From an uncultured Anaerovibrio sp. (GTDB lineage: Bacteria; Bacillota; Negativicutes; Selenomonadales; Selenomonadaceae), in contig CAKPYV010000003.1 in assembly GCA_934203205.1 (NCBI GenBank), positions 38,036 to 102,035 on the forward strand: a stretch of DNA of 64,000 nucleotides. The letters run 5' to 3'. Under the pieces are notes generated by a model. The model saw nothing but the letters and a program-made list of their open reading frames with translations. It ran no database searches and was not told the origin of the DNA. Below are positions 8,478 through 17,374 of this stretch, piece after piece. The number at the start of each line of letters is the position of its first letter. Positions within the stretch are counted from its first letter, which is position 1. The position numbers and the translations under genes are program-made.

Positions 8478-9893
8478 TTATTTGGCAAAATGCTCCTGCC
8501 ATTCATGATGGAAAGATCCTTCCCTATCAATACGCTTGTAGGTATGAGCCCCAAAATAATCTCTCTGAGCCTGAATGATATTGGCACCCAGCTGCTGAGC
8601 ACGGAAGCTGTCAATATAAGTAATGGCATTGGCCAGCGCTGGCACAGGTACTCCATTGGCAATAGCCAGAGAAACGATTCTTCTCAGGCTAGGGAGATTC
8701 TCCTGAATTTTCTTCATAAAAAATTCATCCAGCATGAGGTTGGCCAACTGTGGCTGACGCTGATAAGCTTCGGTAATTTTGTTCAGGAACTCTGCCTGAA
8801 TAATACAGCCTGCCCGGAAAATAGCGGCAATTTTGCCAAAATCCAACTGCCAATTATAGGTGCTGGCAGCAGAACGATAAAGAGAGAAGCCCTGAGCATA
8901 GGCAGCAATTTTACCTGCGTAAAGACTGCGACGCACATCCTCCAAGAAAGCTTCATCTACAGTTTCTATTTTCTCTGGAGCTGGCAAAACCTCTCCCAAG
9001 GCCTTTCTCTCCAAGAGAAGATTGGACATAACGCGGTTGTTGCAGGCAGCGGTAATCATGGAGGTATTTACTCCCTGCTTCATAGCCTGAATACTGGTCC
9101 AACGGCCAGTGCCCTTCTGACCCGCACTGTCCTCAATCTTATCCACCAGCTCCCCAGCTGCCAAATCATCCTTTTCGGCAAAAATATCTGCAGTAATTCC
9201 GATAAGGAAGCTCTTCAGTTCACCCTGATTCCACTGGTTAAATACATCTGCCATCTGATGGTTCTGAATGCCTCCCACATGCTTCATCAGCAGGGAGCTT
9301 TCTGCTATCAGCTGCATATCAGCATATTCAATACCATTGTGCACCATCTTCACATAATGGCCTGCACCATCAGAGCCAATATACGCACAGCATGGCTCCT
9401 GACCAGCCTTGGCTGCAATGGCCTCATAGATAGGACGGACATATTCGTAGGCATCCTTATCACCCCCCGGCATAATGCATGGGCCTAATCTAGCACCCTT
9501 TTCACCGCCAGAAATACCTACCCCAAAGAATCTAACACCCTTTTCCAATGCCAAATCATGGCGTCTGCGGGTATCCTCAAAGAAGGAATTACCACCGTCC
9601 ATAACAATATCCCCTGGCTCCAGCAAAGGAAGCAGCTGGTTTAACATGGAATCCACTGGGGCGCCTGCCATAATCATAAACATGATTTTTCTTGGCTTTT
9701 CCAGAGATTCTACAAAGGATTTTAAATCATAAAAAGGATGCATATGCTCATGAGGATGCTCCTTCATTACCTTTTCTGTCAAATCCGGGGTGTAATTGTA
9801 GCAGGCCACATCAAAGCCTTTGTCTGCCATATTCAGTGCCAGATTGCTGCCCATTACAGCCATGCCTACCATACCTATATTCATCTTGACCAT
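8478..9893 (-). CDS. gnd: 6-phosphogluconate dehydrogenase (decarboxylating)
   Basis: 471 aa, typical length of the long-chain enzyme. It oxidises 6-phosphogluconate to ribulose-5-phosphate with NADP. The Rossmann start GMVGMAVMGSNLA, the substrate signature GISGGEKGARLGPCIMPGG, and the catalytic Lys/Asn region YVKMVHNGIEY are present, followed by the all-helical domain. ATG at 9893 is preferred because GGAGG lies just upstream; the frame runs further upstream but that part is a poor match to the family. It is 35 bases from gntK, in one operon. Confidence 0.95.
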   Translation of the reverse strand: MVKMNIGMVGMAVMGSNLALNMADKGFDVACYNYTPDLTEKVMKEHPHEHMHPFYDLKSFVESLEKPRKIMFMIMAGAPVDSMLNQLLPLLEPGDIVMDGGNSFFEDTRRRHDLALEKGVRFFGVGISGGEKGARLGPCIMPGGDKDAYEYVRPIYEAIAAKAGQEPCCAYIGSDGAGHYVKMVHNGIEYADMQLIAESSLLMKHVGGIQNHQMADVFNQWNQGELKSFLIGITADIFAEKDDLAAGELVDKIEDSAGQKGTGRWTSIQAMKQGVNTSMITAACNNRVMSNLLLERKALGEVLPAPEKIETVDEAFLEDVRRSLYAGKIAAYAQGFSLYRSAASTYNWQLDFGKIAAIFRAGCIIQAEFLNKITEAYQRQPQLANLMLDEFFMKKIQENLPSLRRIVSLAIANGVPVPALANAITYIDSFRAQQLGANIIQAQRDYFGAHTYKRIDREGSFHHEWQEHFAK

Positions 9894-9928
9894 TTTATTC
9901 CGCCTCCGCTCTAATAACTTGATTAATA

Positions 9929-11491
9929 TTACATTTTCTTCTGAAATGCTGCTATATCTACAAACTCCTGCTGGAGATTCCAATACAACCGTTCAAAAAT
10001 TCCATATAGCTCCTTGTAGGTAGCTGCATTTTCTGGAATTGGATTGTAAATTTTTCTAGGATGCACCAACTCGGTGGTGTCCTTAATACTCTTCAATCTA
10101 CCGCTGGCAATAAAGCCCAAAACCACTGCTCCAAAGGCTGCTCCCTCGCTATTGTTTGGCAGGGTTAGCTTTTCATTGAGAACATCTGACAGAATCTGCA
10201 GCCACAAATCTGATTTGGTAAAGCTGCCACTGACTCTAATATCCTGAATCTCTCCAAATTCCTTCAAGGCATCCAATACAGCATTCATACTGTAGCAGAT
10301 TCCCTCCATAGTTGCTCTTATCATATGAGAACGCCTATGGTTCAGGGAAAGGCCAAAGAACATACCCCGCAATTCAGAGTTCCAATAGGGTGCTCTCTCT
10401 CCGGTAAAGCAAGGCAGCATTATCAATCCCTCGGAACCGGCTGGTATATGAGAGGCTTTCATAGTCATTAAATCATAGCCATCTACATCCAGATTTTCCA
10501 AATGAGCCTTGGTATAATGGCAGATCTTATCTCTTACCCATCTGAGAATCATACCGCCGTTGTTAATAGCTCCACCGGCTACCCACATATCATCCACCAG
10601 ATTGTAGCACCAGGTGCGCATCTTGGGATCCGTCATAGGCTGTGAGGTTAGCATCCGCAAAGCTCCGCTAGTGCCAATGGTGGCACTAAGCTGTCCTGGA
10701 TGTACCGCACCAATACCTACATTAACCAAAACTCCGTCAGTAGCACCAATAACCACTGGCACCCCCTCTGGCAGTTCCATAGCCGCTGCCGCCTGAGAGC
10801 TTAGCTTAGACATATAGGTGGTGGAAACGATTTTTGGCATCTGCTCCCGTCTCAAACCAGCATAGGCCAAAATTTCGTCATCCCAATCCATATTCTTTTC
10901 ATTATACATACCGCTGGTGCTGGCTGCGGAATGGTCAATCAGCCATTCCCCTGTTAAACCACGGAAGATATAATCCTTTAGGGAACCTACATAACGCATA
11001 TGTTGGAAAATCTCTGGATGGTTACGGCGAAGCCAAATAACCTTAGCTAGAGGATAGCAGGCATGAATTGGACAACCAGTCTTTTCATAAAAGCTGCGGC
11101 ACAGTGTTTCATCCTGCTTCATTTCCTTGACAATGCTGGCACTACGGCTATCAGCCCAAGTCTGCATATCCATCAATGGTTCATAATGCTCATCCAGACC
11201 AGCAAAGCTGTGCATTACTGTACTAAGGGCAATGCCCTGTAACAGGCAATTTTTGTAGCGAAGCTCTGCGGCTGTTTCCTTAATAACCTTCTCTACTGAT
11301 TCAAAAATCTGCAGGGGATTTTCCTCTGCCCAATCAGGATGTGGGGTGAGAAGAGGATAAAATGCCTCTGATGAGCAGTATTTCTGCCCTTCTACATCGT
11401 AGGCAATAGCTCTAACCCCTGTAGTTCCCAGGTCTACCCCGATCCAAACCTCTTGCTTGTTTGTAACAGTATTTTGGATATTCATTATCAT
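9929..11491 (-). CDS. gntK: Gluconokinase, FGGY family
   Basis: 520-aa sugar kinase that phosphorylates gluconate to 6-phosphogluconate, the substrate of the next gene. The ATP-site motif WIGVDLGTTGVRA is at the N terminus, the FGGY-family C-terminal signature (VSGSFTKSDLWLQILSDVL) is near residue 425, and a central GATDGVLVNVG segment is present. The neighbours gnd and gntP point to gluconate rather than xylulose or glycerol. ATG at 11491 follows AAGGAG at 5 bases. A good promoter precedes it (11536-11564). Confidence 0.92.
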   Translation of the reverse strand: MIMNIQNTVTNKQEVWIGVDLGTTGVRAIAYDVEGQKYCSSEAFYPLLTPHPDWAEENPLQIFESVEKVIKETAAELRYKNCLLQGIALSTVMHSFAGLDEHYEPLMDMQTWADSRSASIVKEMKQDETLCRSFYEKTGCPIHACYPLAKVIWLRRNHPEIFQHMRYVGSLKDYIFRGLTGEWLIDHSAASTSGMYNEKNMDWDDEILAYAGLRREQMPKIVSTTYMSKLSSQAAAAMELPEGVPVVIGATDGVLVNVGIGAVHPGQLSATIGTSGALRMLTSQPMTDPKMRTWCYNLVDDMWVAGGAINNGGMILRWVRDKICHYTKAHLENLDVDGYDLMTMKASHIPAGSEGLIMLPCFTGERAPYWNSELRGMFFGLSLNHRRSHMIRATMEGICYSMNAVLDALKEFGEIQDIRVSGSFTKSDLWLQILSDVLNEKLTLPNNSEGAAFGAVVLGFIASGRLKSIKDTTELVHPRKIYNPIPENAATYKELYGIFERLYWNLQQEFVDIAAFQKKM

Positions 11492-11535
11492 TTCAACTCC
11501 TTAAAAATGATATTTTCTCTTCATTTGTTGTGTAT

Positions 11536-11564
11536 ATAATAGCATAGGCTAGAATATTTTGCAA
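11536..11564 (-). promoter_or_regulatory. Promoter of gntK-gnd-gntP
   Basis: TTGCAA-N17-TATTAT on the minus strand, about 45 bases before the gntK start. Confidence 0.6.
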
Positions 11565-11619
11565 GCTATTTTTCTTTTGTTTTTTATTTTGTGATAGTTT
11601 TATATCATTTTTCTCTTGC

Positions 11620-11648
11620 TTGACTATATACCCATCTCGGGGTACAAT
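11620..11648 (+). promoter_or_regulatory. Promoter of the polysaccharide deacetylase operon
   Basis: TTGACT-N17-TACAAT on the plus strand. Because an upstream in-frame ATG (11647) falls inside the -10 box, this promoter fixes the true start of the next gene at 11677. Confidence 0.7.
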
Positions 11649-11676
11649 GAAAAGAAAAATCAAAGGTCGTGTTATT

Positions 11677-12522
11677 ATGTTACCAACGCTAAGACAGCGT
11701 TGTCTGGTTGTTCTTTATCTAGTGATAGCAGTGCTTTTCACTAGCTTTCTTTCCTTTGTCAGAGATGCATCTACTGGTATTCCTGTGCTGAACTATCATC
11801 AGATTAATGATAGGGATCACAATGCCCTGACGGTGCCTGTCAGCGAGTTCGAACGGGAAATGGTCTACCTAAAAGCTGAGGGCTATACCTCCATTACACC
11901 GGAGCAGCTGTCTAATCATTTGAAATACGGCAGTCCCTTGCCTCCTAAGCCTGTGATGATTACTTTTGATGACGGTTATCGGGATAATTACACCAATGCC
12001 TTTCCTATATTAAAGAAATATGGCTTTACGGCTTCTATTTTCCTTGTATCGGATTTTATGGATCGCTTTGAGAATTATCTTACCTGGGAGCAGGTGCAGG
12101 AAATGAGCGAAGCTGGCATTAATATGGAGAGCCACACCCTCAGCCATGTAGAGCTGGCTGGATTGCCTCATGATGAGCTGTACAATCAGCTGATGGGAGG
12201 CAAACTGGCTACTGAGTGGAAAACGCTGAAATTTGTCAAGTACATGGCTTACCCTTGCGGTACTATGGATGAGGCTTCTATGGCAGCCGTAAAGGACTGT
12301 GGCTATGATGGTGGTTTTACCGTTCGTTATGATTTGGTTCATTCCTGGGATGATCCATATGAAATGCCTCGTGTGCCTATCTTTGGCAATTTCGAAGGTT
12401 CCTTTATGAGATTTAAGTTGCGACTTCATGGTGCCCCATTATTTGGCCGTATGGAGCGCATGAGAAAATATCTTTTGAACAATGGGCATAGCACCTTGGC
12501 TACCCTGTTTTATCTACCATAA
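11677..12522 (+). CDS. Polysaccharide deacetylase (NodB domain), membrane-anchored or secreted
   Basis: 281-aa carbohydrate esterase 4 protein. An N-terminal hydrophobic segment (about residues 8-25, CLVVLYLVIAVLFTSFL) is a signal or anchor. The NodB domain has motif 1 TFDDGY (metal Asp), motif 2 SHTLSH (His ligands), and a later DLVHSWDDPYEMPRVPI region. Such enzymes remove N-acetyl groups from extracellular glycans or peptidoglycan; the substrate is not deducible. The start at 11677 (AAAGG upstream) is chosen because the promoter overlaps the earlier candidate. It is one of few plus-strand genes and pairs with the small gene downstream. Confidence 0.88.
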   Translation: MLPTLRQRCLVVLYLVIAVLFTSFLSFVRDASTGIPVLNYHQINDRDHNALTVPVSEFEREMVYLKAEGYTSITPEQLSNHLKYGSPLPPKPVMITFDDGYRDNYTNAFPILKKYGFTASIFLVSDFMDRFENYLTWEQVQEMSEAGINMESHTLSHVELAGLPHDELYNQLMGGKLATEWKTLKFVKYMAYPCGTMDEASMAAVKDCGYDGGFTVRYDLVHSWDDPYEMPRVPIFGNFEGSFMRFKLRLHGAPLFGRMERMRKYLLNNGHSTLATLFYLP

Positions 12523-12570
12523 AGAATATATTAACGGTATTAATACCACATTTTTACAGAGGTGATATTT

Positions 12571-12963
12571 TTGCTTTTTTATGTTGGTTTTATGTTATTC
12601 ATGGCTATAACCTTTTATATGGTTATGAAGCGAATTATGCGTCGTGACAATTATATTAACAGCTTGATTAAGGCCTTTCTGGAGGAAGGCACTTTATCCA
12701 AAAAGGAGCTGTTGGACAAAATGTATGATTACGGCTGTCAGGACTTCCGCCTAAAGCGAATTATTGAAAAATATCATGCTACCCGACAGGACTATGAAGA
12801 TATTTTTGACAAGCTGTTTCACTGGGCAAACTTCCGCAAACGCCGCCGTTATATCCCTATCAACTCATTTTTCTTTGTCAGCTCCCTGGAAACAATCCTA
12901 AAGCATAAGGATATAGACAGCAAAAAGCTAACACAGAAAATGATGAACCATTTTCATTTCTAA
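12571..12963 (+). CDS. Small membrane-anchored protein of unknown function
   Basis: 130 aa with one N-terminal transmembrane helix (about residues 2-20) and a charged helical cytoplasmic part rich in Lys, Arg and Asp; the middle contains a segment KELLDKMYDYGCQDFRLKR that looks like a small helical or winged-helix-like fold. No family recognised. A TTG start at 12571 is chosen, 6 bases after GAGGTG; an in-frame GTG at 12562 lies within that ribosome binding site. It follows the deacetylase by 48 bases and ends at a strong terminator, so the two form an operon. Confidence 0.7.
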   Translation: MLFYVGFMLFMAITFYMVMKRIMRRDNYINSLIKAFLEEGTLSKKELLDKMYDYGCQDFRLKRIIEKYHATRQDYEDIFDKLFHWANFRKRRRYIPINSFFFVSSLETILKHKDIDSKKLTQKMMNHFHF

Positions 12964-12978
12964 ACCTTTTCTAAGCAA

Positions 12979-13014
12979 AAAATCAGCTATTCATGCACAT
13001 GAATAGCTGATTTT
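12979..13014 (+). terminator. Terminator of the deacetylase operon
   Basis: A 16-bp perfect stem (AAAATCAGCTATTCAT and its complement, loop GCAC), whose last bases are TTTT, follows the small membrane protein gene by 15 bases. Confidence 0.8.
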
Positions 13015-13069
13015 ATATACACAGGACATTAGGCCTATTTGTGAAAATAACGGGTATAAAAAAGCACAA

Positions 13070-13104
13070 GAAAAAAACGGCATATTATTTTGCTAATATA
13101 CCGT
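13070..13104 (-). terminator. Terminator of tRNA-Ala
   Basis: Stem ACGGTATATTA / TAATATGCCGT followed by TTTTTTTC on the minus strand, 25 bases after the tRNA 3' end. Confidence 0.75.
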
Positions 13105-13129
13105 CTAAAGCCTTATTCTATATAACTTA

Positions 13130-13205
<76 letters not shown>

Positions 13206-13218
13206 ATGCACAATTGAT

Positions 13219-13247
13219 ATTATACGTGATATGCACTTATGTGTCAA
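13219..13247 (-). promoter_or_regulatory. tRNA-Ala promoter
   Basis: Perfect sigma-A consensus TTGACA-N17-TATAAT on the minus strand, ending 14 bases before the tRNA 5' end. Confidence 0.85.
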
Positions 13248-13305
13248 GAAAATTTATTGATATTTTCTATAACTTCCTACAAAAATTTCTATAGGAAAGG
13301 AATCT

Positions 13306-14073
13306 TTACTGATGTTTTTCCTGAAGCTGTTTTATCAAATGCACAGCTCCTATACCCAAACCTGTAGCCTTGGCAATTTCTTCCAGCTCATAACCATCAG
13401 TCAGCATATCTCTGGCGACCTTTGTAGCAACCTCTGTATCCAAACTTTGACCTTCCTCAATATAAGGCAACTGTTCAGCCTTGCCAGCATTGCTGGCAGT
13501 CTGAGCAGCATTGGCATTACCTCCCGCGCTAACCAGGCCGTCCAAATTGCCAGTCTGAATATCCACTGCCTGTTGCAGGGCATCAGCCTGCTGTACTGAC
13601 TGCATGGTATTGGACTGGGCCTCATACTGTGCCTCCAGTTTCATAGAGGCCTCACGAATATACTCCCAGGCCTTTTCATCTGAAGGAGTCATATCATAGC
13701 TCTCCTCAACATTATTACTGGTCTGAGCTGTTTCTTTGCCAGCATATACTGCGGCTGAAGCCTTTTCCTCCATATCAATGCCTGTAGTTGGCATTTTAAC
13801 ATCCATATTGCCCATAGACTGCAGCATATCAATTTTTTGTTGCAAAAGCTCAGACTTGTAATCAGCTTCCCTAAGCATACGCTCCAAGCGATCTACATGC
13901 TCCGTCATGCGATTAATAATCTCATCAGCTGACTGCTCCAGCTCATATCTGAGTCTGCCTGTGGCCGCCTCCAATACTTCGGGATCATCCTCGCTTTTAT
14001 TCAAATGCTGTCTGGCTAACAGTACAATAACTGCCCCCAGAATAATAATAAATCCCAATATCTCTGTGGTCAT
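13306..14073 (-). CDS. SwrB-like DUF6115 protein at the end of the flagellar locus
   Basis: 255 aa. An N-terminal transmembrane helix (about residues 4-20) is followed by a coiled coil (LEQSADEIINRMTEHVDRLE region), a low-complexity Gln/Ala-rich middle, and a C-terminal helix-turn-helix-like motif (MLTDGYELEEIAKATGLGIG). In Bacillus subtilis swrB sits in the same place, after sigD, and activates assembly of the flagellar basal body and export apparatus. The position and architecture match; direct homology is a judgment from motif and context. ATG at 14073 follows GGAG at 6 bases and is preferred over TTG at 14079. Confidence 0.7.
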   Translation of the reverse strand: MTTEILGFIIILGAVIVLLARQHLNKSEDDPEVLEAATGRLRYELEQSADEIINRMTEHVDRLERMLREADYKSELLQQKIDMLQSMGNMDVKMPTTGIDMEEKASAAVYAGKETAQTSNNVEESYDMTPSDEKAWEYIREASMKLEAQYEAQSNTMQSVQQADALQQAVDIQTGNLDGLVSAGGNANAAQTASNAGKAEQLPYIEEGQSLDTEVATKVARDMLTDGYELEEIAKATGLGIGAVHLIKQLQEKHQ

Positions 14074-14097
14074 GCGCAACTCCGTCCTAATAACAAA

Positions 14098-14445
14098 TTA
14101 GCAGCTTATATCTATACTGCGTCCTCTATATTGGTCTACAGCCATAGGCGGTTCCTCTGGAGCTTCCAAGGTCTCCTGCTCCTCCATAATCTCCTTGGGA
14201 GATTTGCGACGGCCTCTGGCTTGCTGTCTACGGCCCTGCTTTCGATCTGGATTATCCTTAATTTTCTCTCCCTCAGCCTCATCCTTAGTACGTACCTGAT
14301 TCTGCTGACGCTCAATAAGCTTTTTGTGCTGCTCCGCCTTAAAATCCTGTTGCAAAGCAGCCTGCTGATTAAGATTGTGCTGTATTTCCCCCACATCATT
14401 GGCATGTGGGACAGCCATACGCATATTCATTGGTGCAAAATCCAT
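14098..14445 (-). CDS. Unknown charged protein between fapA and the swrB-like gene
   Basis: 115 aa, strongly charged and Gln-rich with no membrane segment. Residues 10-100 are almost all Lys, Arg, Glu, Asp and Gln, predicting an extended helix or disordered chain; a basic patch (RKQGRRQQARGRRK) lies in the middle. No known family. ATG at 14445 has GAGG upstream. It lies in the fliA-fapA-swrB stretch and is very likely cotranscribed, so a role linked to motility or to FapA is possible but not shown. Confidence 0.65.
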   Translation of the reverse strand: MDFAPMNMRMAVPHANDVGEIQHNLNQQAALQQDFKAEQHKKLIERQQNQVRTKDEAEGEKIKDNPDRKQGRRQQARGRRKSPKEIMEEQETLEAPEEPPMAVDQYRGRSIDISC

Positions 14446-14468
14446 AAGTCTTCGCCTCAAATCTTAAA

Positions 14469-16133
14469 TCAATAAGCACCTACCATGATAAAATCATCCT
14501 TAACATACTGGGTACAATGAGTTTCCTTGACCTGAACATTCTTAACAATGGAGTTAATGCTCAACCGTACACCTGGATACATGGTATCTGCCACACATAC
14601 TCGGCCATGCTGCATATCCCGCAGTTCCTCATCAATTTCTCTCAACCGTTTTTCGCTACGCTCCACCTTACCTGCTAATGGGAACTGAGAGCGAACCAAA
14701 CCATTCAGCTGCTCAACTTTATTAGGCGGCAAAAGCTTTATATCTATTTTTTCCAAAGTTGACAAGGTTTTATTCAGCATTTCCAAACGCTTTTTGGCCT
14801 CATTGTATTCCTTCAGCACTTGCTGATATTCCTTTTGCAACATAGGATTAACACCTACGCTCAAACGGGTAATGACATTGGCTTCATTACCTATGCATTT
14901 AGCTCGAATTTCCTCACCAGCCGCCAAATTGCCACCAGTAATCTGCCCCTTGCCTTCATCCATAATGAGACGATGACCTGCCCGTATAGTGGAATGCATG
15001 GCCACATCATGAATGAAAATATCCCCGCCAGCTTCGATATCGGCATTCTCAGCAAAGGAAGCATGGAAATCCCCTCTAGCCTTTATAAAGCCTCGGTTCA
15101 TACCTCGAACGCCACCCTTGATAAAGATATTGGCCCCCTCTACATTGGCTGCACTAACCATCCCCATGATCTCAATATCTCCAGCTGCCTTTACTACAAA
15201 GCCAGCCTCCACATTACCGCTAATGGTAATAGCACCATCAAAATCAATATTGCCGGTTTCCATGCAGACATCACCTTTAATTTCCAAACGGGGATCCACA
15301 TCTATCTTACTGCCCTTGTCCACAATCTGGCCATCCATATCCGCCACAACAATATTTTCATCCTTGATAATAGTGTTCTTGCCAGCAGGCACAGGCTTTG
15401 GTTTACCATTTCTGGCCATAATCCTATCACCAAATATATTGGTGCCTGGAGTTCCCTTGGTATGAGGTATTCTTTCTGCCAATACCTGGCCCTTGTTAGC
15501 CCGCAGGAACATATTCAGATTCTTATAATCTGCCCTATCGTGCTCGTCTACCACAGGTACGCCCTTTTCACCTACATTAAATTTACGGATAATCTGGGCA
15601 TCCTGCCCATTCTGAGGAGCCTCTCCCTTAGCCACCTCCGTAGGACGACCAGTATGACTTGCTTCCTGAACAGCCTCATCATTAATACCATATCTGACAT
15701 TTTTTGCCCGCAATGCCTCATATATCATTTCTTCTGTAGGAATAGACTGCTTGCCAGCTACATCAAACCTTATGGCAGCAGACAGTCTATCCGGAGCAAT
15801 CTCCACGATAACCTTGCCATATTCTACATGCTCCTGCAAGGTTTCCTGATCTACTTTATCAACAGATTGACCAGAATAGCCCTGTGGCAAAATAAAATCC
15901 TTGCCCAAATAAACAGGAACGCCGTCATTTTTTTTCAATGCATCAGTCATAGCCACTAGGTCATAATCAGAAACACTAAAATCCTTTAATACCCGACGCA
16001 TATCAGAAATCTCAAACATAAGGCCAGTCCCATCCTTGGGATATACAGTTAGAAAGATACCATCTGTGCAGAATTCCAATAGATAGCCTTCTTTCTTGCC
16101 ACCTACTTTTGCTATAATTTTACGTTCATCCAT
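14469..16133 (-). CDS. FapA family protein (DUF342)
   Basis: 554-aa DUF342/FapA-type protein. The central part (about residues 230-400) shows the beta-solenoid-like repeats of this family (GNVEAGFVVKAAGDIEIMG, GGDIFIHDVAMHSTIRAG), and residues about 430-515 form a coiled coil (KKRLEMLNKTLSTLEK). Family members are polymerising-type proteins; their biochemical role is not settled. In many Bacillota the gene sits near sigD or flagellar genes, as here directly after fliA. ATG at 16133. Confidence 0.85.
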   Translation of the reverse strand: MDERKIIAKVGGKKEGYLLEFCTDGIFLTVYPKDGTGLMFEISDMRRVLKDFSVSDYDLVAMTDALKKNDGVPVYLGKDFILPQGYSGQSVDKVDQETLQEHVEYGKVIVEIAPDRLSAAIRFDVAGKQSIPTEEMIYEALRAKNVRYGINDEAVQEASHTGRPTEVAKGEAPQNGQDAQIIRKFNVGEKGVPVVDEHDRADYKNLNMFLRANKGQVLAERIPHTKGTPGTNIFGDRIMARNGKPKPVPAGKNTIIKDENIVVADMDGQIVDKGSKIDVDPRLEIKGDVCMETGNIDFDGAITISGNVEAGFVVKAAGDIEIMGMVSAANVEGANIFIKGGVRGMNRGFIKARGDFHASFAENADIEAGGDIFIHDVAMHSTIRAGHRLIMDEGKGQITGGNLAAGEEIRAKCIGNEANVITRLSVGVNPMLQKEYQQVLKEYNEAKKRLEMLNKTLSTLEKIDIKLLPPNKVEQLNGLVRSQFPLAGKVERSEKRLREIDEELRDMQHGRVCVADTMYPGVRLSINSIVKNVQVKETHCTQYVKDDFIMVGAY

Positions 16134-16195
16134 GTACAGCCCCCCTGGCTATTCTTCAATACCTAGATGCCAGTATCTGATATATGTAAAATGTA

Positions 16196-16945
16196 TCAGA
16201 GCTCATTCATATTCGCCAAAAATCCCCTTAGCTTGAATATAGCCTTGGTATGCAGCTGGCAAATACGTGCCTCTGATAAATGCATTATCAAGCTTATTTC
16301 TTTCATGGTCAATTCGTCATAATAATATAAAGATACCACTAGCTTTTCTTTTTCAGTTAGCTCGTCCAATGCACCCATGAGAGTTTCCTTCAGCTCTACA
16401 TATTCGGCACTACTGTAAGGGTCCATGTCCTGAGCCCCTGCGGCCTCAGATTTCATATATTCCCCCAAGGGCATAATAGTTGCCGCATTTATCTGCTGCT
16501 CCAGATGATGTACCTGCTCCACAGTCATGTCTAATTCCTGGGCCAGCTCCTCATCTGTTACCCCATGGCCTAATGTACCCTCCAGCTTGTTTACCGCAGC
16601 CTCATATCTACGAATTTTCTGTCTGAGGGAAACGGATATCCAATCCCTGGAACGCAAATCATCTTTCATGGCCCCGCTGATACGTAGTCCTGCATAAGTC
16701 TCAAATTTGTTTCCTCGCCGGATATCATATCTGGCCACTGCATCCATAAGACCAAAATATCCGCTGATTATCAAATCATCCCTATCAACATGAGATGGAA
16801 GACTCATGGCCATACGGCCAGCTATAATATTCACCAGAGGCAGATAGTGCTCCACCAGCTGATTGCGAATTTCCAGAGTTGGATTCTGGGAATAGGCCTG
16901 CCAAAGAGTATCTATATCCTCAGCTGATTTATGATCATTCTGCAC
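16196..16945 (-). CDS. fliA: Flagellar sigma factor FliA/SigD
   Basis: 249-aa sigma-28-type factor (FliA/WhiG family) that directs transcription of late flagellar, motor and chemotaxis genes. Region 2 (SHVDRDDLIISGYFGLMDAVARYD), region 3 and region 4 (LTMKEISLIMHLSEARICQLH) are all present and in order. Start is GTG at 16945 with a GGTGAGG upstream; spacing is short, so a nearby start is possible. In B. subtilis sigD lies in the same place after the che genes. An anti-sigma factor (flgM) is not in this window. Confidence 0.93.
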   Translation of the reverse strand: MQNDHKSAEDIDTLWQAYSQNPTLEIRNQLVEHYLPLVNIIAGRMAMSLPSHVDRDDLIISGYFGLMDAVARYDIRRGNKFETYAGLRISGAMKDDLRSRDWISVSLRQKIRRYEAAVNKLEGTLGHGVTDEELAQELDMTVEQVHHLEQQINAATIMPLGEYMKSEAAGAQDMDPYSSAEYVELKETLMGALDELTEKEKLVVSLYYYDELTMKEISLIMHLSEARICQLHTKAIFKLRGFLANMNEL

Positions 16946-16977
16946 TATGCCTCACCACCATTGCTTGTATCACCTGA

Positions 16978-17373
16978 TTACGTTTCACTGCTGCCTGTTA
17001 CCTTGCGGAGAGAATCTGTATCCAGAGGTGCAAATCCTTCCTGATTACTCTTCTCCGGCTGTGGCTCAGTAACAGCATCCTTATCCTGAGCATCCCCCGC
17101 TACTTCGGCTTCTGCCTCAGATTGCTCCTGCTTTTCCTTCTGCTTCAAATCCGTCATGGCCTGCTCTGTTTCCTTAATCAAAGAGCCATAACCTATCTTT
17201 TCAAACAGAAAAGCACCGATATAAACCAATACACCGGTGGCTAAAAAAATGCAAGCTGTCCGCATGAGAATAACCGATATGCGGACATCACTCAGCAATC
17301 CGGCAGCTATAGCCGTCAAGCCTGCTATAGCTGCAAATACCAGGGCTGCCGTAAGCTTACAAATATCTATCAT
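16978..17373 (-). CDS. Small membrane protein of unknown function between cheD and fliA
   Basis: 131 aa with two transmembrane helices (about residues 4-25 and 34-58) and an acidic, Glu/Gln/Asp-rich C-terminal tail. No family recognised. ATG at 17373 is chosen: it lies one base after the cheD stop and AAGGA is 8 bases upstream; an upstream in-frame GTG lies within cheD. Its conserved-looking position in a chemotaxis/sigma operon suggests a motility link, but nothing in the protein says what it does. Confidence 0.7.
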   Translation of the reverse strand: MIDICKLTAALVFAAIAGLTAIAAGLLSDVRISVILMRTACIFLATGVLVYIGAFLFEKIGYGSLIKETEQAMTDLKQKEKQEQSEAEAEVAGDAQDKDAVTEPQPEKSNQEGFAPLDTDSLRKVTGSSET

Positions 17374-17374
17374 G

